Positions 1 through 9,402 of a stretch of 64,000 nucleotides of DNA are shown here, piece after piece (position 1 is the first letter of the stretch; each line of letters starts with the position of its first letter). The notes beneath the pieces were generated by a model. The model was not told the DNA's origin. It saw only the letters and a list, made by a program, of their open reading frames with translations, and did not search any database. The translations under genes and the position numbers were made by a program. Where the stretch lies: assembly GCA_016708435.1 (NCBI GenBank), contig JADJFV010000002.1:186001-250000 (forward strand), in the 5' to 3' direction. This DNA comes from Leptospiraceae bacterium (GTDB lineage Bacteria; Spirochaetota; Leptospiria; Leptospirales; Leptospiraceae).

Positions 1-1844
1 AACAAGTAATCAAAACTTGGATCAATTGCATCTAACAATTCTCCAACTACGACGCCGTTTTTTAGAACTCTGGCATCCCCTTCTGTCCATGATTCCATTA
101 GCGTAAGCAATATATCCGCAAAGTCATCGAGAGTAAAATCTAGATTATCCGCAAGTAAAGAGCCTAACTCCGAATCTATTGACTCAATACTTGCCAAGAG
201 ATTATTTGTTTTAGTAAGCCCTCTCTCATTTAGTCGCACACTTTCCTCAGACTTATTATAACGCATCGATGGATGAAGATAGGTGTCCAAGATAATTCTA
301 AAAAATTTACTAAAATCACTTAAACGAGTAAAGTCTTCTTTTAACCCAATCAAGTCTTGCAGCAAAGAAGAACTAACCGCTAGAAACTCATACACTTCTT
401 CAATTAATTCTGTTTCTAGACTGATTGTATCGTCTGACGTATTTCCGATTAAAATCAAATTCAATCTAGACCATAAACTCTCCCAAGTCATCAAATTGGA
501 TTCGCGAAAGCCCTGCCTTTTTCGATGTTGTTTGTCCAAGAATTCAGTTAAATTCATCTTTGAAATAATTTGATTCCATACTTCTGGTTTTATAGAAATT
601 CTCATTTCTTCTAAAATTGGATAGAAACAAGGATTATAAAAAAGAGAGAAAATCGTCTCTTTATCAAAATCAGAAATGGAAAGTTTTAAAATGGATGCGA
701 CCGCAGAGAAATAAGGAGACTTTTTCTTTCGAATGTCTTTCGTGAAGGAATAAGAAATTCCTATTCGGTCGAAAACATTGCTCACCAGGAGCGAATAATT
801 CACATCTTCCGCTGGAAGAACAAGCTTAATCGACGTTAGCCGAAAAGCATCATCGTCTTTATGCTCTTCTATAAGACGAAGGATTTCTCTACCTACAAAT
901 TCAATTTCGCGATAAGCTTCCTGCGACTCATAAAAATTCAAATCTGCATTCGGTAAAATTTCTGGGAATTCAATTCCAAGTGTAGTTTGAATCTCTTCGA
1001 TTTTCTTGTCTCCAAAGAATTTATTAAGAATATGCCAATCAGGAATTAATTGTTTCAACTTGCTTGAATTCAGTTTTACATTGTTCTTATGCATCAGACG
1101 AACAGGAGGCATCGGGATTAAAAAGGATATTTTTACGTAAGAAGAAAGAATTTCTAAAACTTTAAAATGAAGTGGATCTATCTCAGAGACTCCGTAGAGA
1201 ATAATTTCATCTCCGAATTTTTCCTTTGCTTCTTTTTCTGAGATAAAATGAGATTTGCCGCCTGCACAGGCTTCGTATACATATTCTATTTCAATTTTTT
1301 TATTTCCCTTTGCTTTGATAAAGGTTCGAATCACTGAATCGTATTCTTCTTTTATATTGCTTGGAATTTTCTCTTCTTTTAAAGAAAATGAAATGAGCGA
1401 TTCTTTCCAAAACTGGAAAATGGCACCGGCTAATTGCCGTAATACTTTCTTATTCACTTGAGAAGAAGCTTTGTCTTTGACACTCTTAGTCTTTCGCTTA
1501 CTCTCTTCCTTATTTTGTTTTAAGAGAATACTTTCGATGAGTAAAATACAAGCTAGGTCAGAAATTAAATTTTCTGAAGAAGGCTGATTTTTTAAAAACT
1601 CCTTAGGAATAATTCTATAGGGACTAATTTCAAATAGCAGAGAAGGAATATTATCCGCTACGAGTTTAAGAGAAAGATAATCCGTTGTTAAATTTTCACG
1701 AGTGAAGACTCTTACCAAATCTTTTAGAATTAAAACATCTTCTCTTTCAGAAAATATTTCTAGTTTGCTTCGAAGAGATTGATAAAGAGCAGAATTGTCA
1801 GAGAAGATAGAAAGATAAAAATTATTCGAGCGAAATTCTTTCAT
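1..1844 (-). CDS. recC: RecC-like exodeoxyribonuclease V gamma subunit, 3' end outside window
   Basis: An open frame runs leftward from the ATG at 1844-1842 off the left edge, giving at least 614 codons without a stop. It starts MKEFRSNNFYLSIFSDNSAL. The segment LYGVSEIDPLHFKVLEILSS, followed by KISFLIPMP, resembles the RecC helicase-like region with its 'FGxSxLPPLYxxxLxxL' pattern, and GELLDAIDPSFDYL near the edge matches the later RecC block. RecC would be the Chi-recognising, inactivated-helicase subunit of RecBCD in double-strand-break repair. recB and recD would be expected just beyond the left edge. The start overlaps the end of the upstream STAS gene by 23 bp, so the two are probably co-transcribed. 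The family call rests on remembered motifs. Confidence 0.68.
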   Translation of the reverse strand, partial: MKEFRSNNFYLSIFSDNSALYQSLRSKLEIFSEREDVLILKDLVRVFTRENLTTDYLSLKLVADNIPSLLFEISPYRIIPKEFLKNQPSSENLISDLACILLIESILLKQNKEESKRKTKSVKDKASSQVNKKVLRQLAGAIFQFWKESLISFSLKEEKIPSNIKEEYDSVIRTFIKAKGNKKIEIEYVYEACAGGKSHFISEKEAKEKFGDEIILYGVSEIDPLHFKVLEILSSYVKISFLIPMPPVRLMHKNNVKLNSSKLKQLIPDWHILNKFFGDKKIEEIQTTLGIEFPEILPNADLNFYESQEAYREIEFVGREILRLIEEHKDDDAFRLTSIKLVLPAEDVNYSLLVSNVFDRIGISYSFTKDIRKKKSPYFSAVASILKLSISDFDKETIFSLFYNPCFYPILEEMRISIKPEVWNQIISKMNLTEFLDKQHRKRQGFRESNLMTWESLWSRLNLILIGNTSDDTISLETELIEEVYEFLAVSSSLLQDLIGLKEDFTRLSDFSKFFRIILDTYLHPSMRYNKSEESVRLNERGLTKTNNLLASIESIDSELGSLLADNLDFTLDDFADILLTLMESWTEGDARVLKNGVVVGELLDAIDPSFDYL

Positions 1845-2361
1845 ACTTCATCGGCTCTTGGATCGGATTGAAGAAAAATCTTGTCTTGCAAGCAGGACAA
1901 GCATAATTACCCTTTGCACGCAGACGCAATTTTGCATTGCAAGAAGGACAATAGGTATAGAATACACCTTCTTTCACAAGAGCAGAGCGAACCTCAGGCA
2001 ATGTAGAGACGGCATTAACTTCCTCTTCCGTTACATCAAGCTTTGATTCTAAAAAATCCTTTGCCTCTTCGCGTAACGCAAAGATGTGAATGATAGACTT
2101 GTCTATATTCTCCTGCAAAAGAGAAATGGAGTTTCCCTTAAGCCCTGAAAAGGCGATTTCACACCCAAATTCTCTTAGATGGTAAATAATTTTCTTTAGG
2201 AAAACTAAACCTTCTTGGCTAATAGAATCCACACCAGTAAAATCAAAGAGAACAGCCCTAGTCGTATGTGCCACAGATTCTACTTGTTTCCATACATTTT
2301 CCCCTAGACTTTGACCAAAGTTGCCTGACAAATTAATGACTATATGTTTTGCTTTATTCAA
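1822..2361 (-). CDS. STAS-domain protein with C-terminal zinc ribbon
   Basis: This is a 179-residue protein. Residues 1-100 look like a STAS domain, as in anti-sigma-factor antagonists: an NLSGNFGQSLGENVWKQVES opening, then the core VLFDFTGVDSISQEGLVFLK, in which the usual phosphorylatable Ser/Thr region reads DSISQEG. Residues 135-165 hold a two-knuckle zinc ribbon, CPSCNAKL and CPACKTRF. STAS domains usually act as partner-switching modules; the ribbon suggests binding to nucleic acid or protein. It overlaps and precedes the RecC-like gene. The partner is unknown and no anti-sigma kinase is nearby. Confidence 0.7.
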   Translation of the reverse strand: MNKAKHIVINLSGNFGQSLGENVWKQVESVAHTTRAVLFDFTGVDSISQEGLVFLKKIIYHLREFGCEIAFSGLKGNSISLLQENIDKSIIHIFALREEAKDFLESKLDVTEEEVNAVSTLPEVRSALVKEGVFYTYCPSCNAKLRLRAKGNYACPACKTRFFFNPIQEPMKYERISLE

Positions 2362-2484
2362 TATTTCCTTTCCGACAAAGTTAGTTTCTGAAATTCTGGA
2401 TATTAGTAAATAAAAATTATAGTATAGAAAATATATACAATAAAAAATCTACTTTGAACCGTTTTTTTAAGTGAGTAATAATAA

Positions 2485-4341
2485 ATGTTCAACAAACGAT
2501 ACTTAATCTTTCCTATTGACATTGTCTTCATGACAATCTCTTACTTAACGGCACATCTAATTCGCTATGAAAGCTTAGAATTCCTCGCTGACCCTGAGAA
2601 ATTTGCAATCTCAATGCTGATTGTAGTAGGAACTAGGTCGATTGTTTTTCTTTATTCCGATATTTACAGGTCGCTCTGGGCTTATGCATCTATTCATGAC
2701 TTAATGGAAATCATTAAAATCACTCTATCGTCTTCCCTATTTTCAACACTGGCTCTTTTATTTTATAATCGATTCTCCCAGCATTCTAGAATGGTTCCAA
2801 TTTTGGATACATTGCTATTACTCAGCCTACTCTGCTTTCGAAGTTTCTCTTGGCGAATTATTCGAGATGAATACTTAAGCAAAAATTTCAATGATGGAAA
2901 AGCGACATTAGTAATTGGTGCAGGTAAATCAGGAATGATGCTTGTTACCGAAATTCGGAGGCAACCTGAATTAAACTTGCGACCAGTCGGATTTTTAGAC
3001 GATGACCCTTCCAAGCTTGGGGCACATATTCAAGGCGTCCCCGTCCTAGGCGCAATCGATCAAATTGAAAATTTCTTAACAACCTATAAAATTGAAGAAA
3101 TCATCATTACTCTCGGAGCACTACCCGGAAAAACAATTAGCAATATCATAAAAGTTTGTGAGGCTTATAAAATCCATGCAAAGATTCTTCCTTCGATTGG
3201 AGAAATCTTTGCTGGGAAAAAATCTTCTTATAATCAATTGCGTGAAGTCAGAGTCGAAGACTTGCTCGGGCGGGATCCAGTCGATTTGGAAATTGAATCT
3301 ATTAAATCTTATTTGAAAGGACAAACAATATTAGTCTCTGGAGCTGGTGGCTCTATCGGCAGCGAAATTTGCAGGCAGGTATCTTTGTTCGATCCAGAAA
3401 GTTTAATATTACTGGATGCAGCAGAGACACCGCTTTATCATATTGACTATGAACTTCGCAAGGCATTTCCTGACATTCGCTACGAATCCATTATCGCTGA
3501 TGTAAAAAATCTTTCGAGGCTCGGTCATATTTTCGAACAATACACGCCAACGGTAGTGTTCCATTGTGCGGCATACAAGCATGTGCCTCTGATGGAAATC
3601 AATCCATCGGAAGCTGTATTGAACAATGTAATGGGAACAAAGAATATTGCCGACATATCCCGATTATCCGGCGTTGATCGCTTTGTTTTAATTTCTACAG
3701 ATAAAGCAGTCAATCCAGTCAATATAATGGGAGCTTCAAAACGTGCATCAGAGCTTTATCTTCAACACATTACTCCAAATTCTAAAACTAAATTTATCAC
3801 AGTTCGATTCGGAAATGTGCTTGGCTCAAATGGAAGCGTAATTCCTAGGTTTAAGGAACAAATTGAAAAAGGTGGACCAGTAACCGTAACCCATCCAGAC
3901 GTTATCCGCTATTTCATGACGATTCCAGAAGCATCCCAATTGGTTTTACAAGCAGGAAGCATGGGAGAGCGGGGAGAAATTTTTATTTTAGAGATGGGAG
4001 AGCCAGTCAAAATATTAGAGCTAGCAGAAGAAATGATACGACTTTCAGGATACCAACCTTATAAAGACATTAACATTGAATTCACAGGACTCAGACCGGG
4101 CGAAAAGCTATACGAGGAGTTACTGCTCAATTTAGAGGGAATCAAGAAAACGCATCATCCAAAAATCAAAATTGCTGCCTCTAACCTCAATCAGAATCAA
4201 ATTGTCTTCATAAGTAAACTAAACCAACTCTTTAGCTTAGCGAAAGCAAACAAAAACAAGGAAATTTACGATTTATTTAAAGAAATCATTCCAGAATATC
4301 AAAAACACATTGATTATATTTCGATTACTAAAAACAATTAA
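2485..4341 (+). CDS. Membrane-bound UDP-sugar 4,6-dehydratase, CapD/WbpM family
   Basis: This 618-residue protein begins with about four transmembrane segments (residues 8-115). A first Rossmann domain follows (VIGAGKSGMMLVTEIRRQ, about 140-260), then an extended SDR domain from about 285. The SDR domain has the nucleotide motif GAGGSIGSE and the catalytic segment NIMGASKR, where Met replaces the usual SDR Tyr, as in WbpM, FlaA1 and PglF. Members convert UDP-GlcNAc to a 4-keto-6-deoxy sugar for LPS O-antigen, capsule or glycan synthesis. Length and domain order match the long membrane form. A start at 2485 is supported by the membrane segment beginning at once. The next gene follows after 9 bp. 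Confidence 0.9.
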   Translation: MFNKRYLIFPIDIVFMTISYLTAHLIRYESLEFLADPEKFAISMLIVVGTRSIVFLYSDIYRSLWAYASIHDLMEIIKITLSSSLFSTLALLFYNRFSQHSRMVPILDTLLLLSLLCFRSFSWRIIRDEYLSKNFNDGKATLVIGAGKSGMMLVTEIRRQPELNLRPVGFLDDDPSKLGAHIQGVPVLGAIDQIENFLTTYKIEEIIITLGALPGKTISNIIKVCEAYKIHAKILPSIGEIFAGKKSSYNQLREVRVEDLLGRDPVDLEIESIKSYLKGQTILVSGAGGSIGSEICRQVSLFDPESLILLDAAETPLYHIDYELRKAFPDIRYESIIADVKNLSRLGHIFEQYTPTVVFHCAAYKHVPLMEINPSEAVLNNVMGTKNIADISRLSGVDRFVLISTDKAVNPVNIMGASKRASELYLQHITPNSKTKFITVRFGNVLGSNGSVIPRFKEQIEKGGPVTVTHPDVIRYFMTIPEASQLVLQAGSMGERGEIFILEMGEPVKILELAEEMIRLSGYQPYKDINIEFTGLRPGEKLYEELLLNLEGIKKTHHPKIKIAASNLNQNQIVFISKLNQLFSLAKANKNKEIYDLFKEIIPEYQKHIDYISITKNN

Positions 4342-4350
4342 AAGAACCGT

Positions 4351-4803
4351 ATGGAACCAGAACTTACCGAAACAGAAATCCGCACGCTGAGAGATTTTAA
4401 GATTCAGCTATTCGATACCTATTGGGAAAAATTTCCCACTTTTTATCTACATATACTTCCACATCCAAATTTGGAAATGGGCAAACGAGGACTTGTAGGA
4501 AATGAAAAAGAATCAGGCGTCGTCCTCGCCTTTGGCTCTACTGCCGTAAGAGATATTTCTTCTCAGTCAGATTATCTTTATGCAGAATTACAATTTGGAT
4601 TTAGTTGGGAAAAATTGATTATCCCCTGGGATGCAGTTTTTAGAATATACGATAAAGGTCAAAATTCAATCACGCAATTGAGAGTATTCGAGGATGAATT
4701 AGACTTCAGCAAGTCAGAAGCTAAACCCAAAAAGCCCGAAAAGAAAAAAGAATCAATCGAATCAAAAGTTATCGAAGTAGATTTTACAAGGAAGAAAGAA
4801 TAA
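4351..4803 (+). CDS. SspB-like ClpXP adaptor
   Basis: A 150-residue protein whose residues 10-115 follow the fold pattern of stringent starvation protein B: an N-terminal helix, then GVVLAFGSTAVRDI, the YLYAELQFGF strand, and IPWDAVFRIYDKGQNS, matching the E. coli SspB region that ends 'VPLAAVLAIYARENG'. The C-terminal 35 residues are Lys/Glu-rich and disordered, ending VIEVDFTRKKE; in SspB a flexible tail docks onto ClpX. SspB proteins deliver ssrA-tagged peptides to ClpXP. It lies 2 bp upstream of a permease gene. The match is motif-level only, so divergent function is possible. Confidence 0.6.
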   Translation: MEPELTETEIRTLRDFKIQLFDTYWEKFPTFYLHILPHPNLEMGKRGLVGNEKESGVVLAFGSTAVRDISSQSDYLYAELQFGFSWEKLIIPWDAVFRIYDKGQNSITQLRVFEDELDFSKSEAKPKKPEKKKESIESKVIEVDFTRKKE

Positions 4804-4805
4804 GA

Positions 4806-6407
4806 ATGCAAAAATTCAAATGGATTGTTGCCGGTGATATTGATGGTTTTTTTGAATTAATGCTCGACAACTTGTTGCAGCTTCTTGTATTAACCGCACT
4901 TTGTTCATTCGTTTGCGGAATGCCAGCTGAATTTGTTTTTGCAGTTGTATTGCCTGGTGTAGGTATCTCACTGTTAGTCGGAAATATTTTTTACGCCTTG
5001 CAAGCCAGAAAACTAGCCATTCAGGAAAATCGTGATGATGTAACAGCCCTACCCTATGGAATCAATACAATTTCTTTGTTTGCATTTATCTTTTTTATTA
5101 TCTTTCCTGTTTTTAAAGCGACAGGTGATTATAAGACTGCCTGGAAGATTGGACTGCTTGCTTGTTTTATCAGCGGAGTCATTGAGTTTTTTGGGTCTTT
5201 TGTGGCAAACTATATTAGGCGCGTTACCCCTCGTGCTGCTCTTCTGTCTGCGTTAAGCGGAATAGCTATCACATTTATCTCGATGGAATTTATGATTAAG
5301 ACTTATAAAAGTCCACTCGTTGCGTTTCTTCCATTTGGAATTATACTCTTGCAGTATTTTGGAAAATTCAAATATCCTTTTCGAATTCCGGGAGGTTTCT
5401 TATCAATAGCCGCTGGAACGGGCATCGCATGGCTCTCAGGGTATTGGGGAAAACCAATGATGGACAGCAAAGCACTCGCAAGCTCTTTTCAACACGCAGG
5501 ACTCTATCTTCCTTCCTTATCAATCACAGATTTATTTGATGTTTTTACTTTGAAAAATATTAAAGAATACTCTTCCGTAATCTTGCCAATGGGTTTATTC
5601 AATGTGATTGGCTCTCTCCAAAACATTGAATCGGCAGAAGCAGGTGGAGATAAATTTGAAACTAGAAGTTCGCTCCTTGTAAACGGTGCCGGAACTATAC
5701 TAGGCTCTTTCTTTGGTTCTCCTTTTCCAACGACGATTTACATTGGGCACCCAGGTTGGAAAGCATTGGGTGCCCGTGCGGGTTACTCAGTATTAAACGG
5801 CGTATTTATGACAATCCTTTGCCTGTTCGGACTAATGAGTGTTGTGCAAGCGTTAGTTCCTATAGAAGCAGGGATGGCAATCATACTTTGGATCGGAATC
5901 ATCATTGGAGCACAATGCTTTGAGACTTCTCCCATGCGTCATGCGCCAGCGATTATTCTAGGATTATTTCCCGCGCTAGCAGGATGGGGAGTATTACTTG
6001 TGCAAAGTGTTTTTAACTTTGCAAATAGCGAGCTTGGGAAAATTTTAGCCAAAGAGAAAATTGCTACTACCTATGCCATCACAATGGAATCAGTTCCGCC
6101 CGATTTAGAATTTTTACCTTACTCATTATCAGGAATTTTGGCACTTTCTCAAGGATTTTTAATAGTTTCCATGATATGGGCATCGATTTGTGCATTCATT
6201 ATTGATAGAGATTTTAGAACAGCATCCTATTGGTGCTTAACCGGAAGTATCCTCTCTTCTGTTGGAATCATTCACGCCTATAAACTTTCAGGTAATGCAA
6301 TTTTAAACGAATATAGTTTTCCTGCAAACTTCCAGTTTATTATCGCCTACTTATTGTTAGCCTTATTACTTTTTGGAGCATCTCTGGTCAAGCAAAATGA
6401 AAACTGA
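4806..6407 (+). CDS. NCS2/AzgA-type xanthine-uracil permease
   Basis: This 533-residue polytopic inner-membrane protein has about 12-14 hydrophobic segments. Segment DDVTALPYGINTISLFAF and the later FGSPFPTTIYIGHPGWKALG resemble the signature loops of nucleobase:cation symporters of the NCS2 superfamily, closer to the AzgA branch than to UraA. The expected role is proton-coupled uptake of a purine, pyrimidine or related compound. A GAAAGAA-type ribosome site precedes the ATG by a few bases. The stop overlaps the next start by 11 bp. The substrate cannot be read from the sequence. Confidence 0.72.
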   Translation: MQKFKWIVAGDIDGFFELMLDNLLQLLVLTALCSFVCGMPAEFVFAVVLPGVGISLLVGNIFYALQARKLAIQENRDDVTALPYGINTISLFAFIFFIIFPVFKATGDYKTAWKIGLLACFISGVIEFFGSFVANYIRRVTPRAALLSALSGIAITFISMEFMIKTYKSPLVAFLPFGIILLQYFGKFKYPFRIPGGFLSIAAGTGIAWLSGYWGKPMMDSKALASSFQHAGLYLPSLSITDLFDVFTLKNIKEYSSVILPMGLFNVIGSLQNIESAEAGGDKFETRSSLLVNGAGTILGSFFGSPFPTTIYIGHPGWKALGARAGYSVLNGVFMTILCLFGLMSVVQALVPIEAGMAIILWIGIIIGAQCFETSPMRHAPAIILGLFPALAGWGVLLVQSVFNFANSELGKILAKEKIATTYAITMESVPPDLEFLPYSLSGILALSQGFLIVSMIWASICAFIIDRDFRTASYWCLTGSILSSVGIIHAYKLSGNAILNEYSFPANFQFIIAYLLLALLLFGASLVKQNEN

Positions 6408-7242
6408 CTTAGTTAAAGACAATCAGCATTATATAATTCTAGATGAAGAATTGATGCGCCCAATTCCTAACTTTAGAAATATTGAAGAGGCTATTAGTAA
6501 TATACCTCCGGCTATTTTATCAATGGCGATTCTAGAAGACGTTGGCTTTACTTATTTAATAGATTATTATCTAAGGCATATGGATGTGCAAATAGTAAAA
6601 AAAATTCTACAAAATCCAATGTTCAGTCACGATGCACTCGTTGAACTTTTTTACTGTCAAGTCACCGCATATCACAAAGCAATCCTACAAAAAAAACCGT
6701 TACCCGAAATGGTTAGTTCCTATTGGACAACTCTTTCTAAGGCAGAGTATGCAATTTTATTTAAGAATTTAATCTCTAGAACAAGCAGTATTCAAGTAAC
6801 AAAAACAATTTTATCAAAAGTAGATTTAGTTTATTTGCGAATGATGACATCTTCAGGAAGTCTTAAATCGGATAGAGTTTTGAATTTTTTAAAAAAGCTT
6901 GGTCCGGAAATTCAAAAACTAGCTGCGCAAGATATGAATATCTACGATTATGCGTTTGATTTAGCTGTAGCCAATTCAGATGATGACTTTTTAGCTTTCT
7001 TAGATGAATATACTGTTGTGTTTGTGCAGCTTAGATTGGTTTCTTCCTTTGTAGAGGAGATCGAAGCCGAAATGAAAAGAAATTCAGGGAATAAATTACC
7101 TTACTTTCAAATCTTACAAATTTCGGCAAATATACCAATGGACTGTTTAAAACTTTCTCTGGAAGTTTTTCAAGAAAGAGGATGGATTAATGCGAACGAA
7201 AACAAAGCAATTCAAGAATATTGTAACAATGCGAAATCTTAA
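6397..7242 (+). CDS. Unknown all-helical protein
   Basis: A 281-residue protein starting MKTDLVKDNQHYIILDEELM. The ATG at 6397 is chosen over a TTG at 6373 because it overlaps the permease stop by only 11 bp, which is typical of translational coupling. No signal peptide, transmembrane segment or catalytic motif is visible. The composition suggests alpha-helical repeats, with many Leu/Ile/Phe pairs in short helices (for example YLIDYYLRHMDVQIVKKIL). I do not recognise the family. Position at the end of the dehydratase-SspB-permease cluster suggests shared transcription. Confidence 0.65.
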   Translation: MKTDLVKDNQHYIILDEELMRPIPNFRNIEEAISNIPPAILSMAILEDVGFTYLIDYYLRHMDVQIVKKILQNPMFSHDALVELFYCQVTAYHKAILQKKPLPEMVSSYWTTLSKAEYAILFKNLISRTSSIQVTKTILSKVDLVYLRMMTSSGSLKSDRVLNFLKKLGPEIQKLAAQDMNIYDYAFDLAVANSDDDFLAFLDEYTVVFVQLRLVSSFVEEIEAEMKRNSGNKLPYFQILQISANIPMDCLKLSLEVFQERGWINANENKAIQEYCNNAKS

Positions 7243-7270
7243 AGTCTAATATCTAGGAGTTTACTATAAC

Positions 7271-8170
7271 ATGTGGTTCAAACGAATCGGTTTATTTTTT
7301 CTAATCAACATTTTAATTATGGTGACGATTTCAATCATCACCAGCGTTTTCGGTCTTAAGGGATATATTTCTAGCAGTGGTCTAAACATGACTGCGCTTC
7401 TTACCTTATGCTTAATTTGGGGTATGACAGGATCGCTAATTTCGCTCGCACTTTCAAAGATGATGGCGAAATGGATGATGGGTGTAGAGATCATTGATGC
7501 GCGTGGTCCTTATGGACATTTATATACATCGATCCAACGGTTAAGTCAAGCTGCAAGAATTCCAATGCCCGAAGTAGGAATTTACAATTCTCCAGAAGTA
7601 AATGCATTTGCAACCGGACCTAGTCAATCCAGCGCATTAGTTGCAGTATCCACTGGACTATTAGAGCGAATGAATGCAAATGAGGTAGATGGAGTGTTGG
7701 CGCATGAAGTATCTCATATTGCTAACGGTGACATGGTAACAATGACATTGATTCAAGGTGTAGTGAATGCTTTTACAATGTTTCTTGCAAGAATCATTAG
7801 CTACGGAGTCACAATGGCAATGAGTCGCAACGATGATGACGGTCCTTCTGTTTTTAGCTCAGGACTTTATTTTGTAATCACTCTCGTTCTAGACATTATA
7901 TTCAGTATCTTGGGCTCTATGGTTGTTGCCTACTTTTCTAGACAAAGAGAATTTAGAGCGGACGCAGGTGGAGCAAAACTTTCAGGAAGAGCTAATATGA
8001 TTGCCGCTCTTGAAAATTTGAAACGAACATTTGATGTTGTAGAAGATGATAATAGAGCACCTAGCATGGCTTCTCTAAAGATTTCTTCGCATAAAGGTGG
8101 TTGGTTCGCATTATTCTCAACTCACCCTCCTCTCGAAGATAGAATTGCCGCTTTGAGAAGTGCAAAGTAA
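7271..8170 (+). CDS. htpX: HtpX-family membrane zinc metalloprotease
   Basis: A 299-residue inner-membrane protein. Two N-terminal membrane segments (residues 5-28 and 38-58) are followed by the peptidase domain with the zinc-binding helix HEVSHIANGD near residue 148, two more hydrophobic segments (about 165-220), and the third zinc ligand in REFRADAGGA. HtpX degrades misfolded membrane proteins alongside FtsH in envelope stress. The ribosome site AGGAG at 7256-7260 supports the ATG at 7271. Length matches E. coli HtpX (about 293 residues). It is apparently a single gene. Confidence 0.92.
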   Translation: MWFKRIGLFFLINILIMVTISIITSVFGLKGYISSSGLNMTALLTLCLIWGMTGSLISLALSKMMAKWMMGVEIIDARGPYGHLYTSIQRLSQAARIPMPEVGIYNSPEVNAFATGPSQSSALVAVSTGLLERMNANEVDGVLAHEVSHIANGDMVTMTLIQGVVNAFTMFLARIISYGVTMAMSRNDDDGPSVFSSGLYFVITLVLDIIFSILGSMVVAYFSRQREFRADAGGAKLSGRANMIAALENLKRTFDVVEDDNRAPSMASLKISSHKGGWFALFSTHPPLEDRIAALRSAK

Positions 8171-8383
8171 TTTTTAAAACCTTTTAATCTATAACGCAAC
8201 GCACGAAGTTTAAAGTTTTGGAACAATAGGATTTTTTCCTTCGTGTGTTCCTTTTCGGGGAAGTTTTCACACACAATTCAAACTACTACTCTTCGTAGAT
8301 TGATATTGATTATTTAACACTTCAAAATTTCTTATTGTAAAAAGCTTCACTCAGAATTAATTTGGAATTTAAAGAGAGGTAGT

Positions 8384-8974
8384 ATGAATCTCGAAAGTAT
8401 CAATCACGAATTAGTCTTATTTATTTTATTCAATATTATCATAGTTATAATGCTTGTAATAGACTTGGGGTTATTAAGCAAGAAAACTGACCACACAATG
8501 TCAGTCAAACGAGCTGGAATCTGGACACTGATTTGGATTTCAGTTTCTTTCTTGTTTGCGGGCGCAATCTATTTTTATGATACGAATCCAAGCAATCTAA
8601 ATGATTCCGGCTACAGTAAAACTAAGACATTAGAATATATAGCTGGATATCTACTCGAAAAATCACTTTCCATAGATAACCTATTTGTATTTATCATGAT
8701 CTTTCAAAAATTTAAAATAGGACCTAGAGAGCAGCCGGATATTTTAAAATGGGGAATCATCGGAGCAGTCATTCTTCGTGCAATTATGATTTTAGCTGGA
8801 GCAACTCTTGTTGCAAGCTTCGCGTGGATTCTTTATATTTTTGGGTTTTTTCTATTATACACTGCAATTAAAATGTTCGTCCACAAAGAAGAAGAGGAGG
8901 AATCCTTTATTCCTGAAAAGCATTTTGTATTTAGAATGCTTAAAAAATCGTTCCTCTTTCTACTCGTTCCGTAG
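8384..8974 (+). CDS. TerC-family membrane protein, N-terminal part (frameshifted)
   Basis: The first 186 codons encode the N-terminal half of a TerC/Alx-type integral membrane protein: LGLLSKKTDHTMSVKRAG, GYLLEKSLSIDNLFVFIMIF with the conserved acidic membrane motif, and the following helices. After MLK at 8936-8944 the frame runs into a short tail and a stop. The missing continuation (KIVPLSTRSVEGKFFIIENG) is present in the -1 frame and reaches the ORF at 9010. One extra A in the A6 run at 8942-8947 restores a single protein of about 340 residues. TerC proteins are linked to Mn2+ export and tellurite resistance. AGAGAGGTAGT before 8384 supports the start. Confidence 0.85.
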   Translation: MNLESINHELVLFILFNIIIVIMLVIDLGLLSKKTDHTMSVKRAGIWTLIWISVSFLFAGAIYFYDTNPSNLNDSGYSKTKTLEYIAGYLLEKSLSIDNLFVFIMIFQKFKIGPREQPDILKWGIIGAVILRAIMILAGATLVASFAWILYIFGFFLLYTAIKMFVHKEEEEESFIPEKHFVFRMLKKSFLFLLVP

Positions 8975-9009
8975 AAGGTAAATTTTTTATAATTGAAAAT
9001 GGAAAGAGA

Positions 9010-9402
9010 ATGGCAACTCCTCTCTTTGTGGTTCTAGTTATGATCGAATCAAGCGATGTAATGTTTGCGCTCGATTCGATACCGGCAGTATTCTCTATCA
9101 CACAAGATCCATTCATCGTTTATACTTCGAACATTTTTGCTATCCTTGGACTTCGTTCTCTCTACTTTATGATTAGCGGCATAATGGACTTATTCGTATA
9201 TTTAAAGCATGGAGTAGCCATTATCCTCGCTTTCGTTGGATTTAAAATGCTTTTACCACTTTATGGTGAATTAATGAATGTTGAAAAAATTCATATTGAT
9301 ATCCAGGTTTCACTGGCTGTCATCATCACGCTACTCTTTGGATCCATACTAATATCTTTACCAGAATATTATAAAAATAAAAAAGCAGGAGTTTCTAAAT
9401 GA
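9010..9402 (+). CDS. TerC-family membrane protein, C-terminal part (frameshifted)
   Basis: This is the C-terminal half of the same TerC protein. It contains the second conserved acidic membrane motif, MIESSDVMFALDSIPAVF, and the helices YTSNIFAILGLRSLYFMISG and GVAIILAFVGFKMLL. In-frame coding extends upstream of the internal ATG at 9010 to about 8946, overlapping the end of the first fragment, so 9010 is not a genuine start. With the one-base correction at 8942-8947 the full gene is 8384-9402. Its stop overlaps the start of the next gene (9399), which supports an intact operon. Confidence 0.85.
   Translation: MATPLFVVLVMIESSDVMFALDSIPAVFSITQDPFIVYTSNIFAILGLRSLYFMISGIMDLFVYLKHGVAIILAFVGFKMLLPLYGELMNVEKIHIDIQVSLAVIITLLFGSILISLPEYYKNKKAGVSK

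Noticed and set aside
283..573. Forward reading frame of 96 codons
   Set aside because: It lies antisense to the RecC-like frame, which runs open across the whole region and has family motifs.
8171..8383. Possible Mn2+ (yybP-ykoY) riboswitch before terC
   Set aside because: The expected conserved loops were not found; only weak stems such as CTACTACTCTTCGTAG are present.
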